Shown: positions 33,997-41,368 of the stretch, piece after piece
How the letters are laid out: every line of letters begins with the position of its first letter
How positions within the stretch are numbered: the first letter of the stretch is position 1
Origin: JAWKMZ01 sp041391965
GTDB taxonomy: Bacteria > Bacteroidota > Bacteroidia > Flavobacteriales > Flavobacteriaceae
Direction: 5' to 3'
Assembly (NCBI GenBank): GCA_041391965.1
Contig: JAWKMZ010000005.1
Location: 149,921 to 213,920 of the forward strand
Length of the DNA: 64,000 bases
Notes under the pieces: model-generated
Databases searched by the model: none
What the model was told of the DNA's origin: nothing
Seen by the model: the letters and a program-made list of their open reading frames with translations, nothing else
Translations under genes and position numbers: made by a program

Positions 33997-34027
33997 AAAA
34001 AACCCAAGATCTTCACCTTGGGTTTAC
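33997..34027. terminator. Bidirectional terminator between phosphoesterase and DUF4293 genes
   Basis: aaacccaag / cttgggttt is a perfect 9-bp stem in the gap between two convergent genes, with an A-run on its left side that is a T-run for the minus strand. Confidence 0.75.
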
Positions 34028-34054
34028 GCACTAATAAAATTAAGTTAATAGGGT

Positions 34055-34465
34055 TTATCGCAATCTATCTACAGATTTTACAAGATCTTCATCCTTTTTT
34101 ATGGCCTTATTGGCTAACACCAAAAATACGATAGATAAAATAGGTAAAGTAATCCCAATACCTTTCTCAGAAACGTCAGCTTCTCCAGATACATTTAGAG
34201 ATTGATATACAAATAATCCTAATAAAATAAAGTTTAATATGATATTAAGTCGTCCCAAAACAAATTGAAACTTCCTGTTTTTATAATTAAAAATCGAAAC
34301 TAAAGATAAAACCGCAGATAACAAAAATAAACTTAAATAAACAACATTATCTTTGGCATAAAATGGCAAATCAGCATTTGTAGTCCATAAGTTGAACACA
34401 AAAATCAACCCAGCAGAAATAGCTGCAGCAATCAATAAATAAACCGTTTGTATGCGTTGTAACAT
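34055..34465 (-). CDS. DUF4293 membrane protein
   Basis: The 136-residue protein has four predicted helices in the order typical of DUF4293: RIQTVYLLIAAAISAGLIFV, VYLSLFLLSAVLSLVSIF, LNIILNFILLGLFVYQSL and GITLPILSIVFLVLANKAI. It starts MLQRIQTVYLLIA, the family hallmark. In Bacteroidota it is regularly encoded divergently from rho, as here. Function unknown. Confidence 0.88.
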   Translation of the reverse strand: MLQRIQTVYLLIAAAISAGLIFVFNLWTTNADLPFYAKDNVVYLSLFLLSAVLSLVSIFNYKNRKFQFVLGRLNIILNFILLGLFVYQSLNVSGEADVSEKGIGITLPILSIVFLVLANKAIKKDEDLVKSVDRLR

Positions 34466-34683
34466 TTACTTTTTTAAAAATTAAAGCGTAAAATTAATAG
34501 TTTCTTTTTAAAACATGCTGTTATTTTTAAAATAAAATTGTATTATTGCAATAGTAATCTGTTACTCTCAGAGTTTTAGCTTATTAAATCTTCAAAATTA
34601 TATTCGATTTTTTCCCCTTCTAATAGTTTTAAAAAGTTTGGATCAAATCAATTTCAATTTTAAAATTATATTCATAAACATAC

Positions 34684-36363
34684 ATGTTTGAAATTTCGCA
34701 ATTAAAAGAAAAAAAGCTTTCTGACTTACAAGAAATAGCTCAAAAGTTAAATGTACCTAAATATCGTACACTTAAAAAATTAGATTTAGTATATCAAATA
34801 TTAGATTTACAAGCAGCAAACCCAGATGCTGTAAAAAAAGAAATCCCAAAACCAGAAACTCAAGACACAGCCGTTTCAAAACCAGTGTCTCGACCAAAAA
34901 GGGAACGCATTCAAAAGAAACCAGTGCAAAATAAAGCACAACAAAAAATGGAGTTACCTGACGCCAAATCTGAAAATAAACCTCAAGAATCTGTTGCCAA
35001 ACCTACTGAAAATAAACCTCAAAAAAGAGAAAATCCAGTAAACAAACGTTCTGATAATAGAGACAATAAAACACCGCAAAACAGAGACACGTCTAACAAA
35101 TCACAACACCCTAAAGACCATAAAAACAATCCGCAGCGTAGCAATGAATCCAATGGTAACAAAAATGACCATAACAACCCATCTGCTCCTAAAGGTAATA
35201 ATGGTAACAAAGACAACAGGAATCGTTACAGAGAACCCGATTTTGAATTTGACGCTATTATTGAAAGTGAAGGAGTTTTAGACATTATGCAAGATGGTTA
35301 TGGCTTTTTGCGCTCATCAGATTACAATTATTTATCATCACCAGATGATATATATGTATCACAATCACAAATCAGATTATTTGGATTAAAAAAAGGAGAT
35401 ACAGTACTTGGACATGTAAGACCTCCAAAAGAAGGTGAAAAATATTTTCCGTTAATTAAAGTCATCAAAATCAATGGTCAAAAACCAGAAGTGGTTAGAG
35501 ATCGGGTTTCATTTGAGCATTTAACCCCTTTATTTCCGCAAGAAAAATTCAACATTGCAGAAAAACAAAGCACCATATCAACACGTATCATGGATTTGTT
35601 CTCTCCTATCGGAAAAGGACAACGTGGTATGATTGTATCACAACCTAAAACAGGTAAAACTATGTTATTAAAGGATGTTGCCAACGCTATTGCTGCCAAC
35701 CATCCAGAAGTTTATTTAATGATTTTACTTATTGATGAACGTCCTGAAGAGGTAACAGACATGCAACGCAATGTGAGAGGCGAAGTTATTTCATCAACCT
35801 TTGATAAAGAAGCACATGAACACGTTAAAATTGCTGATATTGTTTTAGAAAAAGCAAAACGTTTGGTAGAATGTGGACATGATGTTGTGATTTTATTAGA
35901 TTCCATTACACGTTTGGCACGTGCATACAATACCGTTCAACCAGCCTCTGGTAAAATATTAAGTGGTGGTGTTGATGCTAACGCTTTACACAAACCAAAA
36001 CGTTTCTTTGGTGCTGCACGTAACATTGAAAATGGTGGTTCGTTAACCATCATTGCTACAGCATTAACTGAAACAGGCTCTAAAATGGATGAAGTCATTT
36101 TTGAAGAATTTAAAGGAACAGGTAACATGGAACTTCAGTTGGATAGAAAAATATCGAACCGTCGTATTTTCCCTGCGATTGATTTAACCTCTTCAAGCAC
36201 ACGTAGAGACGATTTATTATTAGATGATAATACTATACAAAGAATGTGGGTAATGCGTAAATATCTTGCAGACATGAACCCTGTGGAAGCCATGGAATTT
36301 ATCAACGACCGATTTAAAAAGACAAGAAACAATGAAGAGTTTTTAGTGTCTATGAATGGCTAA
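34684..36363 (+). CDS. rho: Transcription termination factor Rho with long disordered insert
   Basis: The 559-residue hexameric RNA helicase ends transcripts. Rho_N helical domain (about 1-45, LKEKKLSDLQEIAQKLNVPK), then a low-complexity segment rich in Lys, Asn, Gln, Pro and Arg (about 55-180). The cold-shock-like primary RNA-binding domain follows (GVLDIMQDGYGFLRSS) and then the RecA-like motor with Walker A SQPKTGKTML, LIDERPEEVTDM and the VILLDSITRLARAYN Walker B. The R-loop SSSTRRDDLLL closes the core. The E. coli protein is 419 residues, so the extra mass is in the insert, as is usual in Bacteroidota. Monocistronic, with its own terminator. Confidence 0.96.
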   Translation: MFEISQLKEKKLSDLQEIAQKLNVPKYRTLKKLDLVYQILDLQAANPDAVKKEIPKPETQDTAVSKPVSRPKRERIQKKPVQNKAQQKMELPDAKSENKPQESVAKPTENKPQKRENPVNKRSDNRDNKTPQNRDTSNKSQHPKDHKNNPQRSNESNGNKNDHNNPSAPKGNNGNKDNRNRYREPDFEFDAIIESEGVLDIMQDGYGFLRSSDYNYLSSPDDIYVSQSQIRLFGLKKGDTVLGHVRPPKEGEKYFPLIKVIKINGQKPEVVRDRVSFEHLTPLFPQEKFNIAEKQSTISTRIMDLFSPIGKGQRGMIVSQPKTGKTMLLKDVANAIAANHPEVYLMILLIDERPEEVTDMQRNVRGEVISSTFDKEAHEHVKIADIVLEKAKRLVECGHDVVILLDSITRLARAYNTVQPASGKILSGGVDANALHKPKRFFGAARNIENGGSLTIIATALTETGSKMDEVIFEEFKGTGNMELQLDRKISNRRIFPAIDLTSSSTRRDDLLLDDNTIQRMWVMRKYLADMNPVEAMEFINDRFKKTRNNEEFLVSMNG

Positions 36364-36384
36364 AAATGGCTTAAATTTTAAAAT

Positions 36385-36420
36385 AAAAAACCTTGAAAAT
36401 GAATTTTCAAGGTTTTTTTA
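36385..36420 (+). terminator. rho terminator
   Basis: Stem aaccttgaaaat / attttcaaggtt is followed by seven T residues, 20 bp after the rho stop. Confidence 0.85.
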
Positions 36421-36503
36421 TTGGTATAGATTTGAGTTTTGAAAACAAAAAAGCCTATTCAAAGAATAGACTTTAAGTATATCTTATTTAAAGAAACTGT
36501 TTC

Positions 36504-36755
36504 TTATAATGAAGCTACAAACTTAGTTAATCCAGATTTTAAATTGGCAGCTTTATTAGCGTGAATGATATTCTTTTTCGCCAATTTATCAATCATCCCA
36601 ACAACGGTTGGAAATAATTCTTGAGCCTCTTTAGCATTTTCCATTTCACGTAATCTTTTGATAGCATTACGTGTTGTTTTATGCTGATATCTGTTAGTTA
36701 AACGTTTTGCTTCGTTACTTCTAATTCTTTTTAATGCTGACTTATGATTTGCCAT
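36504..36755 (-). CDS. rpsT: 30S ribosomal protein S20
   Basis: The 83-residue basic helical protein binds 16S rRNA in the small subunit. It has the typical start MANHKSALKRIRSNEAKR and the helix-rich AKKNIIHANKAANLKSGLTK end. It starts 26 bp after the 3' end of tRNA-Glu on the same strand, so both are probably on one transcript that is processed. Confidence 0.97.
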   Translation of the reverse strand: MANHKSALKRIRSNEAKRLTNRYQHKTTRNAIKRLREMENAKEAQELFPTVVGMIDKLAKKNIIHANKAANLKSGLTKFVASL

Positions 36756-36781
36756 TTGTCTTTTTTCTTATTATATAATTG

Positions 36782-36853
36782 TAGCCCGTAGGGGAATCGA
36801 ACCCCTCTTACCAGGATGAAAACCTGGCGTCCTAGCCGATAGACGAACGGGCC
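36782..36853 (-). tRNA. tRNA-Glu (anticodon TTC)
   Basis: On the minus strand the acceptor stem is GGCCCGT / ACGGGCT with a terminal G-U pair, the anticodon arm is CCAGG TTTTCAT CCTGG, and the T-arm is GAGGGG TTCGATT CCCCT. The anticodon is TTC. CCA is not encoded. Confidence 0.96.
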
Positions 36854-36942
36854 ATTTGATTTTTTATCAGAATGCAAATTTGAGTTATAAACACTCAACT
36901 CACACTACTTTCAAATGAACGCACAATGTTTCATTGCGGATG

Positions 36943-36973
36943 CAAAAATACAACTATTTTTAAATGTTGCAAC
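36943..36973 (-). promoter_or_regulatory. Possible promoter of tRNA-Glu and rpsT
   Basis: Minus-strand TATTTTTG (36950-36943) matches the -7 consensus. GTTG lies 19 bp upstream at the -33 position (one mismatch from TTTG). The leader would be about 85 bases. Confidence 0.4.
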
Positions 36974-37000
36974 ACCTTACTAAAGTTTTTTAAAAAAAAT

Positions 37001-38479
37001 TTAATAGGCTTTTGCAAACAGGACTCTTCTGTTTGATGGTTTTCCAGTAAACACACATACTCCCAGCTCTTCTACACTATCTAAAGGCACACAACGAATG
37101 GTTGCTTTGGTCAATTCTTTAATTTGTTGTTCCGTTTCAGAAGTTCCGTCCCAATGTGCTGACACAAAGCCTGTTTTATGTTCTAAAACATCTTTAAATT
37201 CTTCAAATGTATCCACCTTAGTAATATGCGAATTCCTAAAGTCAAGCGCTTTTTTAAATAAAGCATCTTGAATTTCGGTCATTAAATGAGTGACCGTCGA
37301 AACTAAATCGTCAATTTTTACAATTTCTTTTGTCAATGTGTCTCTACGAGCTAATTCGACAGTTTTATTTTCTAAATCTTTTGGACCAATAGCAATTCTT
37401 AATGGTACTCCTTGCAATTCATATTGTGCAAATTTTGCTCCAGGACGCTGTGTGGTTCTGTTATCAAACTTACAACTTACACCTAAAGCTTTTAATTCTT
37501 TCACAATAGTTTGAGACAGTTCAGAAATTTCCTCTAACTGCTCATCCGTTTTGTGAATAGGCACAATAACCACCTGAATGGGTGCTAAATTAGGTGGCAA
37601 CACCAAACCTTTATCATCACTATGAGTCATTATTAAGGCGCCCATTAACCGAGTAGAAACACCCCAAGACGTTGCCCAAACATAATCTAATTTGCCTTCG
37701 TTATTGGTAAATTTCACATCAAATGCTTTTGCAAAATTTTGTCCTAAAAAATGAGATGTTCCTGCTTGTAAGGCTTTACCATCTTGCATTAAAGCTTCAA
37801 TACAATAGGTTTCTACAGCACCTGCAAAACGTTCGCTTTCGGTTTTAACACCTTGTATGACAGGAATTGCCATAAAATTTTCTACAAATGTTGCATACAC
37901 TGTATTCATTTGTTCGGCTTCGGTTATGGCTTCAGCTTTTGTTTCGTGTGCTGTATGCCCTTCTTGCCATAAAAATTCTGCAGTACGCAAAAATAAACGT
38001 GTACGCATTTCCCAACGCACCACATTTGCCCACTGATTAATTAAAATTGGTAAATCTCTATAACTTTGAATCCATCCTTTATAGGTACTCCAAATAATAG
38101 CTTCACTTGTTGGTCTTACAACGAGCTCTTCTTCGAGTTTGGCTTCTGGATCTACACGTAATTTTCCAGGATTATCTGGATCATTTTGAAGTCTGTAATG
38201 AGTCACCACAGCACATTCTTTTGCAAACCCTTCGGCATTTTTTTCTTCGGCTTCAAATAAGCTTTTTGGCACAAAAAGTGGAAAATACGCATTCTGATGC
38301 CCTGTTTCTTTAAACATTCTGTCCAATTCAGCTTGCATTTTTTCCCAAATTGCGTATCCATAGGGCTTAATAACCATGCAACCTCTAACCGCCGAATTCT
38401 CCGCCAAATCAGCCTTTACAACCAATTCGTTGTACCATTTTGAATAATCTTCCGCTCTACTTGTGAGGTTTTTGCTCAT
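37001..38479 (-). CDS. proS: Prolyl-tRNA synthetase (archaeal/eukaryal type)
   Basis: The 492-residue class II synthetase has AVRGCMVIKPYGYAIWEKMQ, PLFVPKSLFEAE and the tRNA/ATP motifs VRPTSEAIIWSTYKGWIQSY (motif 2 region) and RTRLFLRTAEFLWQEGHTAH. The GTSHFLGQNFAKAFDV segment follows. The anticodon-binding domain with GVSCKFDNRTTQRPGAKFA and the short zinc-like C-terminal domain mark the archaeal-type ProS (type 3), which lacks the bacterial editing insert. This form is normal in Bacteroidota. The C-terminus ends in aromatic FAKAY, as is typical. Confidence 0.96.
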   Translation of the reverse strand: MSKNLTSRAEDYSKWYNELVVKADLAENSAVRGCMVIKPYGYAIWEKMQAELDRMFKETGHQNAYFPLFVPKSLFEAEEKNAEGFAKECAVVTHYRLQNDPDNPGKLRVDPEAKLEEELVVRPTSEAIIWSTYKGWIQSYRDLPILINQWANVVRWEMRTRLFLRTAEFLWQEGHTAHETKAEAITEAEQMNTVYATFVENFMAIPVIQGVKTESERFAGAVETYCIEALMQDGKALQAGTSHFLGQNFAKAFDVKFTNNEGKLDYVWATSWGVSTRLMGALIMTHSDDKGLVLPPNLAPIQVVIVPIHKTDEQLEEISELSQTIVKELKALGVSCKFDNRTTQRPGAKFAQYELQGVPLRIAIGPKDLENKTVELARRDTLTKEIVKIDDLVSTVTHLMTEIQDALFKKALDFRNSHITKVDTFEEFKDVLEHKTGFVSAHWDGTSETEQQIKELTKATIRCVPLDSVEELGVCVFTGKPSNRRVLFAKAY

Positions 38480-38543
38480 ATATCGTCATTTGGCACAAAA
38501 ATTGTGCATATGTTAAATAAAAAAATAGTTCGACAAAACTAAC

Positions 38544-38551
38544 TATTTTTG
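38544..38551 (+). promoter_or_regulatory. -7 element of the Tyr/Gly-repeat lipoprotein gene
   Basis: TATTTTTG is an exact TAnnTTTG, 28 bp before the ATG at 38580. No TTTG at -33. Confidence 0.4.
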
Positions 38552-38579
38552 TAATGTTCAACAATAAAATTAAAGAGAT

Positions 38580-39575
38580 ATGCAATTTAAAACTTATTTA
38601 CAATCAAAATTGCCATTTTTTGTTGCACTAAGCTTTGCTTTTGTTTTAGCTTCTTGTGGATCATACCAATATGCTGGTTATGATAATGATGGTATTTACA
38701 ACACTTCAGAACCTAATACAAGCGAGGAAACTCCTTATGTAGAAGCAACTCCTGCAGATAATAAAAGCTATTATAAAGATTATTTTGCTGAAAAATCTAA
38801 ACAGTTTGAAAACATATCGCAAGACGATAATGTGATTTTTACAAATATTGATGATTATGAAGGTAATTATACAGATGAAACTGAGGATTCATCTGCCGAT
38901 TATAACGGTTATGCAGGTTGGGGACAAAACAATGATAATGTGACTATAAATGTAAATTACGGATTTGGTGGCTATTACAACTCCTTTAGACCTTATTACC
39001 GATGGGGTTGGTATAGTCCTTTAGCTTGGAATTATGGATGGGGTTATGCTGGATATTATGACGGCTACTACCCTTATTATGGTTATTATGGAAGTTATTA
39101 TCCATATTATGGTTATTATGGAGGTTACTATCCTTATTATGGCTATTATGGAGGCTACTATCCTTACTATGGTTATGGACATTACCATGGCTACTATAAT
39201 GGTTACTACAATAGAAATGTGACTCATGTAAATAGCAGACGCGGTAGCCTTTATGCTAATAACACTAACCGGAACACCTCTGTAAACAGACGTAGCAGTT
39301 CTATTAATAACAGCATTTCAAGAACCAGAAACACAAGTAATACAAGGATTACAACTCCTCGTCGTGTTAACGCTAATACGCCGAGAACTAGAAACACGCG
39401 AGTTAACACTAACACACCAAGAACACGAAGTTCAAGCACTATAAATAATAACTCTATCCCAAGACGATCATCAACAACTATAAATACTCCTACAAGAAGA
39501 AGTAGTAGTGGTGTAACAAGATCCTCTGGAGGAAGTGGCAGAAGTTCTGGTGGCTCTTCAAGAAGAGGAAATTAA
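38580..39575 (+). CDS. Low-complexity lipoprotein with Tyr/Gly/Pro repeats and basic tail
   Basis: The 331-residue protein was not matched to a named family. A lipoprotein signal ends FVLASCGSYQ (Cys at about residue 26). It then has three compositional blocks: an acidic Asp/Glu/Asn/Thr-rich stretch (about 30-120), a Tyr/Gly/Pro/Trp-rich block (about 130-215) with a 10-residue repeat YYPYYGYYGG, and a basic tail of Arg, Thr, Asn and Ser (about 220-331) with NTNTPRTRS-like units. It is likely exported to the envelope or cell surface. Blocks like this suggest phase-separating, adhesive or matrix-binding behaviour (inference). A FadL-type porin gene follows 45 bp downstream. Confidence 0.8.
   Translation: MQFKTYLQSKLPFFVALSFAFVLASCGSYQYAGYDNDGIYNTSEPNTSEETPYVEATPADNKSYYKDYFAEKSKQFENISQDDNVIFTNIDDYEGNYTDETEDSSADYNGYAGWGQNNDNVTINVNYGFGGYYNSFRPYYRWGWYSPLAWNYGWGYAGYYDGYYPYYGYYGSYYPYYGYYGGYYPYYGYYGGYYPYYGYGHYHGYYNGYYNRNVTHVNSRRGSLYANNTNRNTSVNRRSSSINNSISRTRNTSNTRITTPRRVNANTPRTRNTRVNTNTPRTRSSSTINNNSIPRRSSTTINTPTRRSSSGVTRSSGGSGRSSGGSSRRGN
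39066..39185 (+). repeat. 30-bp tandem repeats encoding YYPYYGYYGG
   Basis: Four in-frame units of about 30 bp encode YYPYYGYYGS, YYPYYGYYGG twice and a diverging last unit YYPYYGYGHY. Codon third positions differ between units (tattat, tactat, tattac), so the array is not a very recent expansion. Confidence 0.85.
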
Positions 39576-39620
39576 TTTTGAATTAAAGATTGCTATCTCT
39601 TTATAATAAATAAAAAAAAT

Positions 39621-41117
39621 ATGAAAAAGTTAAGTTTACTATTCATAGGTGTCTTATCTATGGGTAACGTTATAGCACAAGATATTACAGATGCTGTTAG
39701 ATATTCGTCAGATGAAATTCAAGGTACAGCACGTTTTAGAGCTATGAGTGGTGCTTTTGGAGCACTTGGTGGCGATATGTCGGCTGTAAGCCTCAATCCT
39801 GCTGGTTCAGCGATTTTTACCACAAGTCACGCCTCAATTTCGTTGTCAAGTTTAAACACAAAAAATAAAGTCAACTATTTTAATGGTTTGAGTTCATCAA
39901 CCGATTCAAAATTTGATTTGAGCCAAACAGGTGCGGCTTTCGTATTTAACAATACCAACCCAAATTCAGACTGGAAAAAATTTGTACTAAGTATCGCTTA
40001 TGATAAAGTTGCTAATTTTGATGATAATTGGCATGCCACAGGCGTTAACACCAATTCTATTGATAGTTATTTTTACAACTATGCACAAGGTTTAAGATTG
40101 GATGAAATTTCTGGCGAAAACTATTCAGATATTGGTTATTATTATGGTTATGCAAATCAGCAAGCGTTTTTGGGCTACGAATCTTATATTTTAGAGCCAG
40201 AAACTGATGCCGATGATAATACGTCTTATTTTTCAAATATGGCTGATGGTACTTTTAATCAAAATTACAGTTATGCAGCCACAGGTTACAATGGGAAATT
40301 TAGCTTTAATGCTGCCACTCAATATGGTAAAAATCTATATTTAGGAATCAATTTAAATTCTCATTTTATTAATTATGACAGGTTTACTAATTTGAATGAA
40401 ACTAATAATAATGATGGCTCAATAGTTAATGAAGTGCGATTTCAAAACACCCTTTCTACTATTGGAACAGGATTTTCATTTCAATTAGGTGCCATTGCCA
40501 AACTAAGTGAAGCGTTTAGAGTAGGTTTAACTTATAACTCTCCAATTTGGTACACTATAAGTGATGAAACCACACAATATTTAGCGACTGTTAGAAATGA
40601 AGGTGGTTCAAATATCTCTCAAGTAATTGACCCGTTTGTTGTAAATGTATTCCCCGATTACAAACTGCAAACACCAGGAAAATTGACTGGAAGTCTTGCC
40701 TATGTCTTTGGCGATAGAGGTTTAATTAGTTTTGACTACTCAAGAAAAGATTATAGCAATACTAAATTTAAACCAACATCTGATCCTTATTTTGCTTCTC
40801 AAAACGCTAATATAAATAACATCTTAAAAGCTGCATCCACTTATAGAATTGGTGGTGAATATCGCTACAAACAATTCAGTTTTAGAGGTGGTTATCGCTT
40901 AGAAGAAAGCCCTTACAAGGATGATAAATTTTATGGCGATTTAAATGGCTATTCCTTAGGTCTTGGATATAATTTTGGCAATATAAAACTCGATTTAGCT
41001 TTTGACCAATCAAAAAGAGATTATGGTTATCAGCTATACAATGTTGGACTTACAGATGCCGCGAAAATTGATTCAAAAAATTCAAACGTCACTTTATCAT
41101 TAGCATTTAATTTATAA
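39621..41117 (+). CDS. FadL/OmpP1/TodX-type outer membrane transport protein
   Basis: The 498-residue beta-barrel has a signal peptide (MKKLSLLFIGVLSMGNVIAQ) and the family N-terminal hatch motif RFRAMSGAFGALGGDMSAVS then LNPAGSAIF. It ends with barrel strands YSLGLGYNFGNIKLDLAFDQ. FadL-type proteins pass hydrophobic compounds such as fatty acids across the outer membrane. Bacteroidota also use relatives (PorV) as T9SS shuttle proteins, but this sequence fits the general FadL group better. The upstream lipoprotein gene is 45 bp away and may be on the same transcript. A strong terminator follows. Confidence 0.88.
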   Translation: MKKLSLLFIGVLSMGNVIAQDITDAVRYSSDEIQGTARFRAMSGAFGALGGDMSAVSLNPAGSAIFTTSHASISLSSLNTKNKVNYFNGLSSSTDSKFDLSQTGAAFVFNNTNPNSDWKKFVLSIAYDKVANFDDNWHATGVNTNSIDSYFYNYAQGLRLDEISGENYSDIGYYYGYANQQAFLGYESYILEPETDADDNTSYFSNMADGTFNQNYSYAATGYNGKFSFNAATQYGKNLYLGINLNSHFINYDRFTNLNETNNNDGSIVNEVRFQNTLSTIGTGFSFQLGAIAKLSEAFRVGLTYNSPIWYTISDETTQYLATVRNEGGSNISQVIDPFVVNVFPDYKLQTPGKLTGSLAYVFGDRGLISFDYSRKDYSNTKFKPTSDPYFASQNANINNILKAASTYRIGGEYRYKQFSFRGGYRLEESPYKDDKFYGDLNGYSLGLGYNFGNIKLDLAFDQSKRDYGYQLYNVGLTDAAKIDSKNSNVTLSLAFNL

Positions 41118-41135
41118 AGTACTTCTATTATATAT

Positions 41136-41173
41136 AAAAATCACCTGCAACAGATTTTGCAGGTGATTTTTTT
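41136..41173 (+). terminator. Terminator of the FadL-type gene
   Basis: Stem aaaatcacctgcaa / ttgcaggtgatttt (14 bp, perfect) with a 6-base loop is followed by a T-run, 19 bp after the stop. Confidence 0.9.
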
Positions 41174-41313
41174 GTTAAATAATTTCTTAAGATTAGTATT
41201 TATAATAAAAAAGACTAACTTATATCTTCTTCCAGACAATCCATATATTATATACTCAGATTGACTACGGAATATTAAAAGTTAATACACTCTATAATTT
41301 TCCCTTATACAAA

Positions 41314-41352
41314 TAAAAAAGCAGACCTTTTATTGTGGTCTGCTTTTTTATT
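41314..41352 (-). terminator. Terminator of the giant adhesin gene
   Basis: Stem aaaaaagcagacc / ggtctgctttttt (13 bp, perfect) lies 18 bp downstream of the adhesin stop on the minus strand. A- and T-runs on both sides make it bidirectional. Confidence 0.85.
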
Positions 41353-41368
41353 TATGTAAAATCTTATT

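Noticed and set aside
39021..39439. Hydrophobic minus-strand frames opposite the Tyr/Gly and Arg/Thr blocks
   Set aside because: Their Ile/Val and Leu runs are the complement of the repeat codons. No independent signal supports them.
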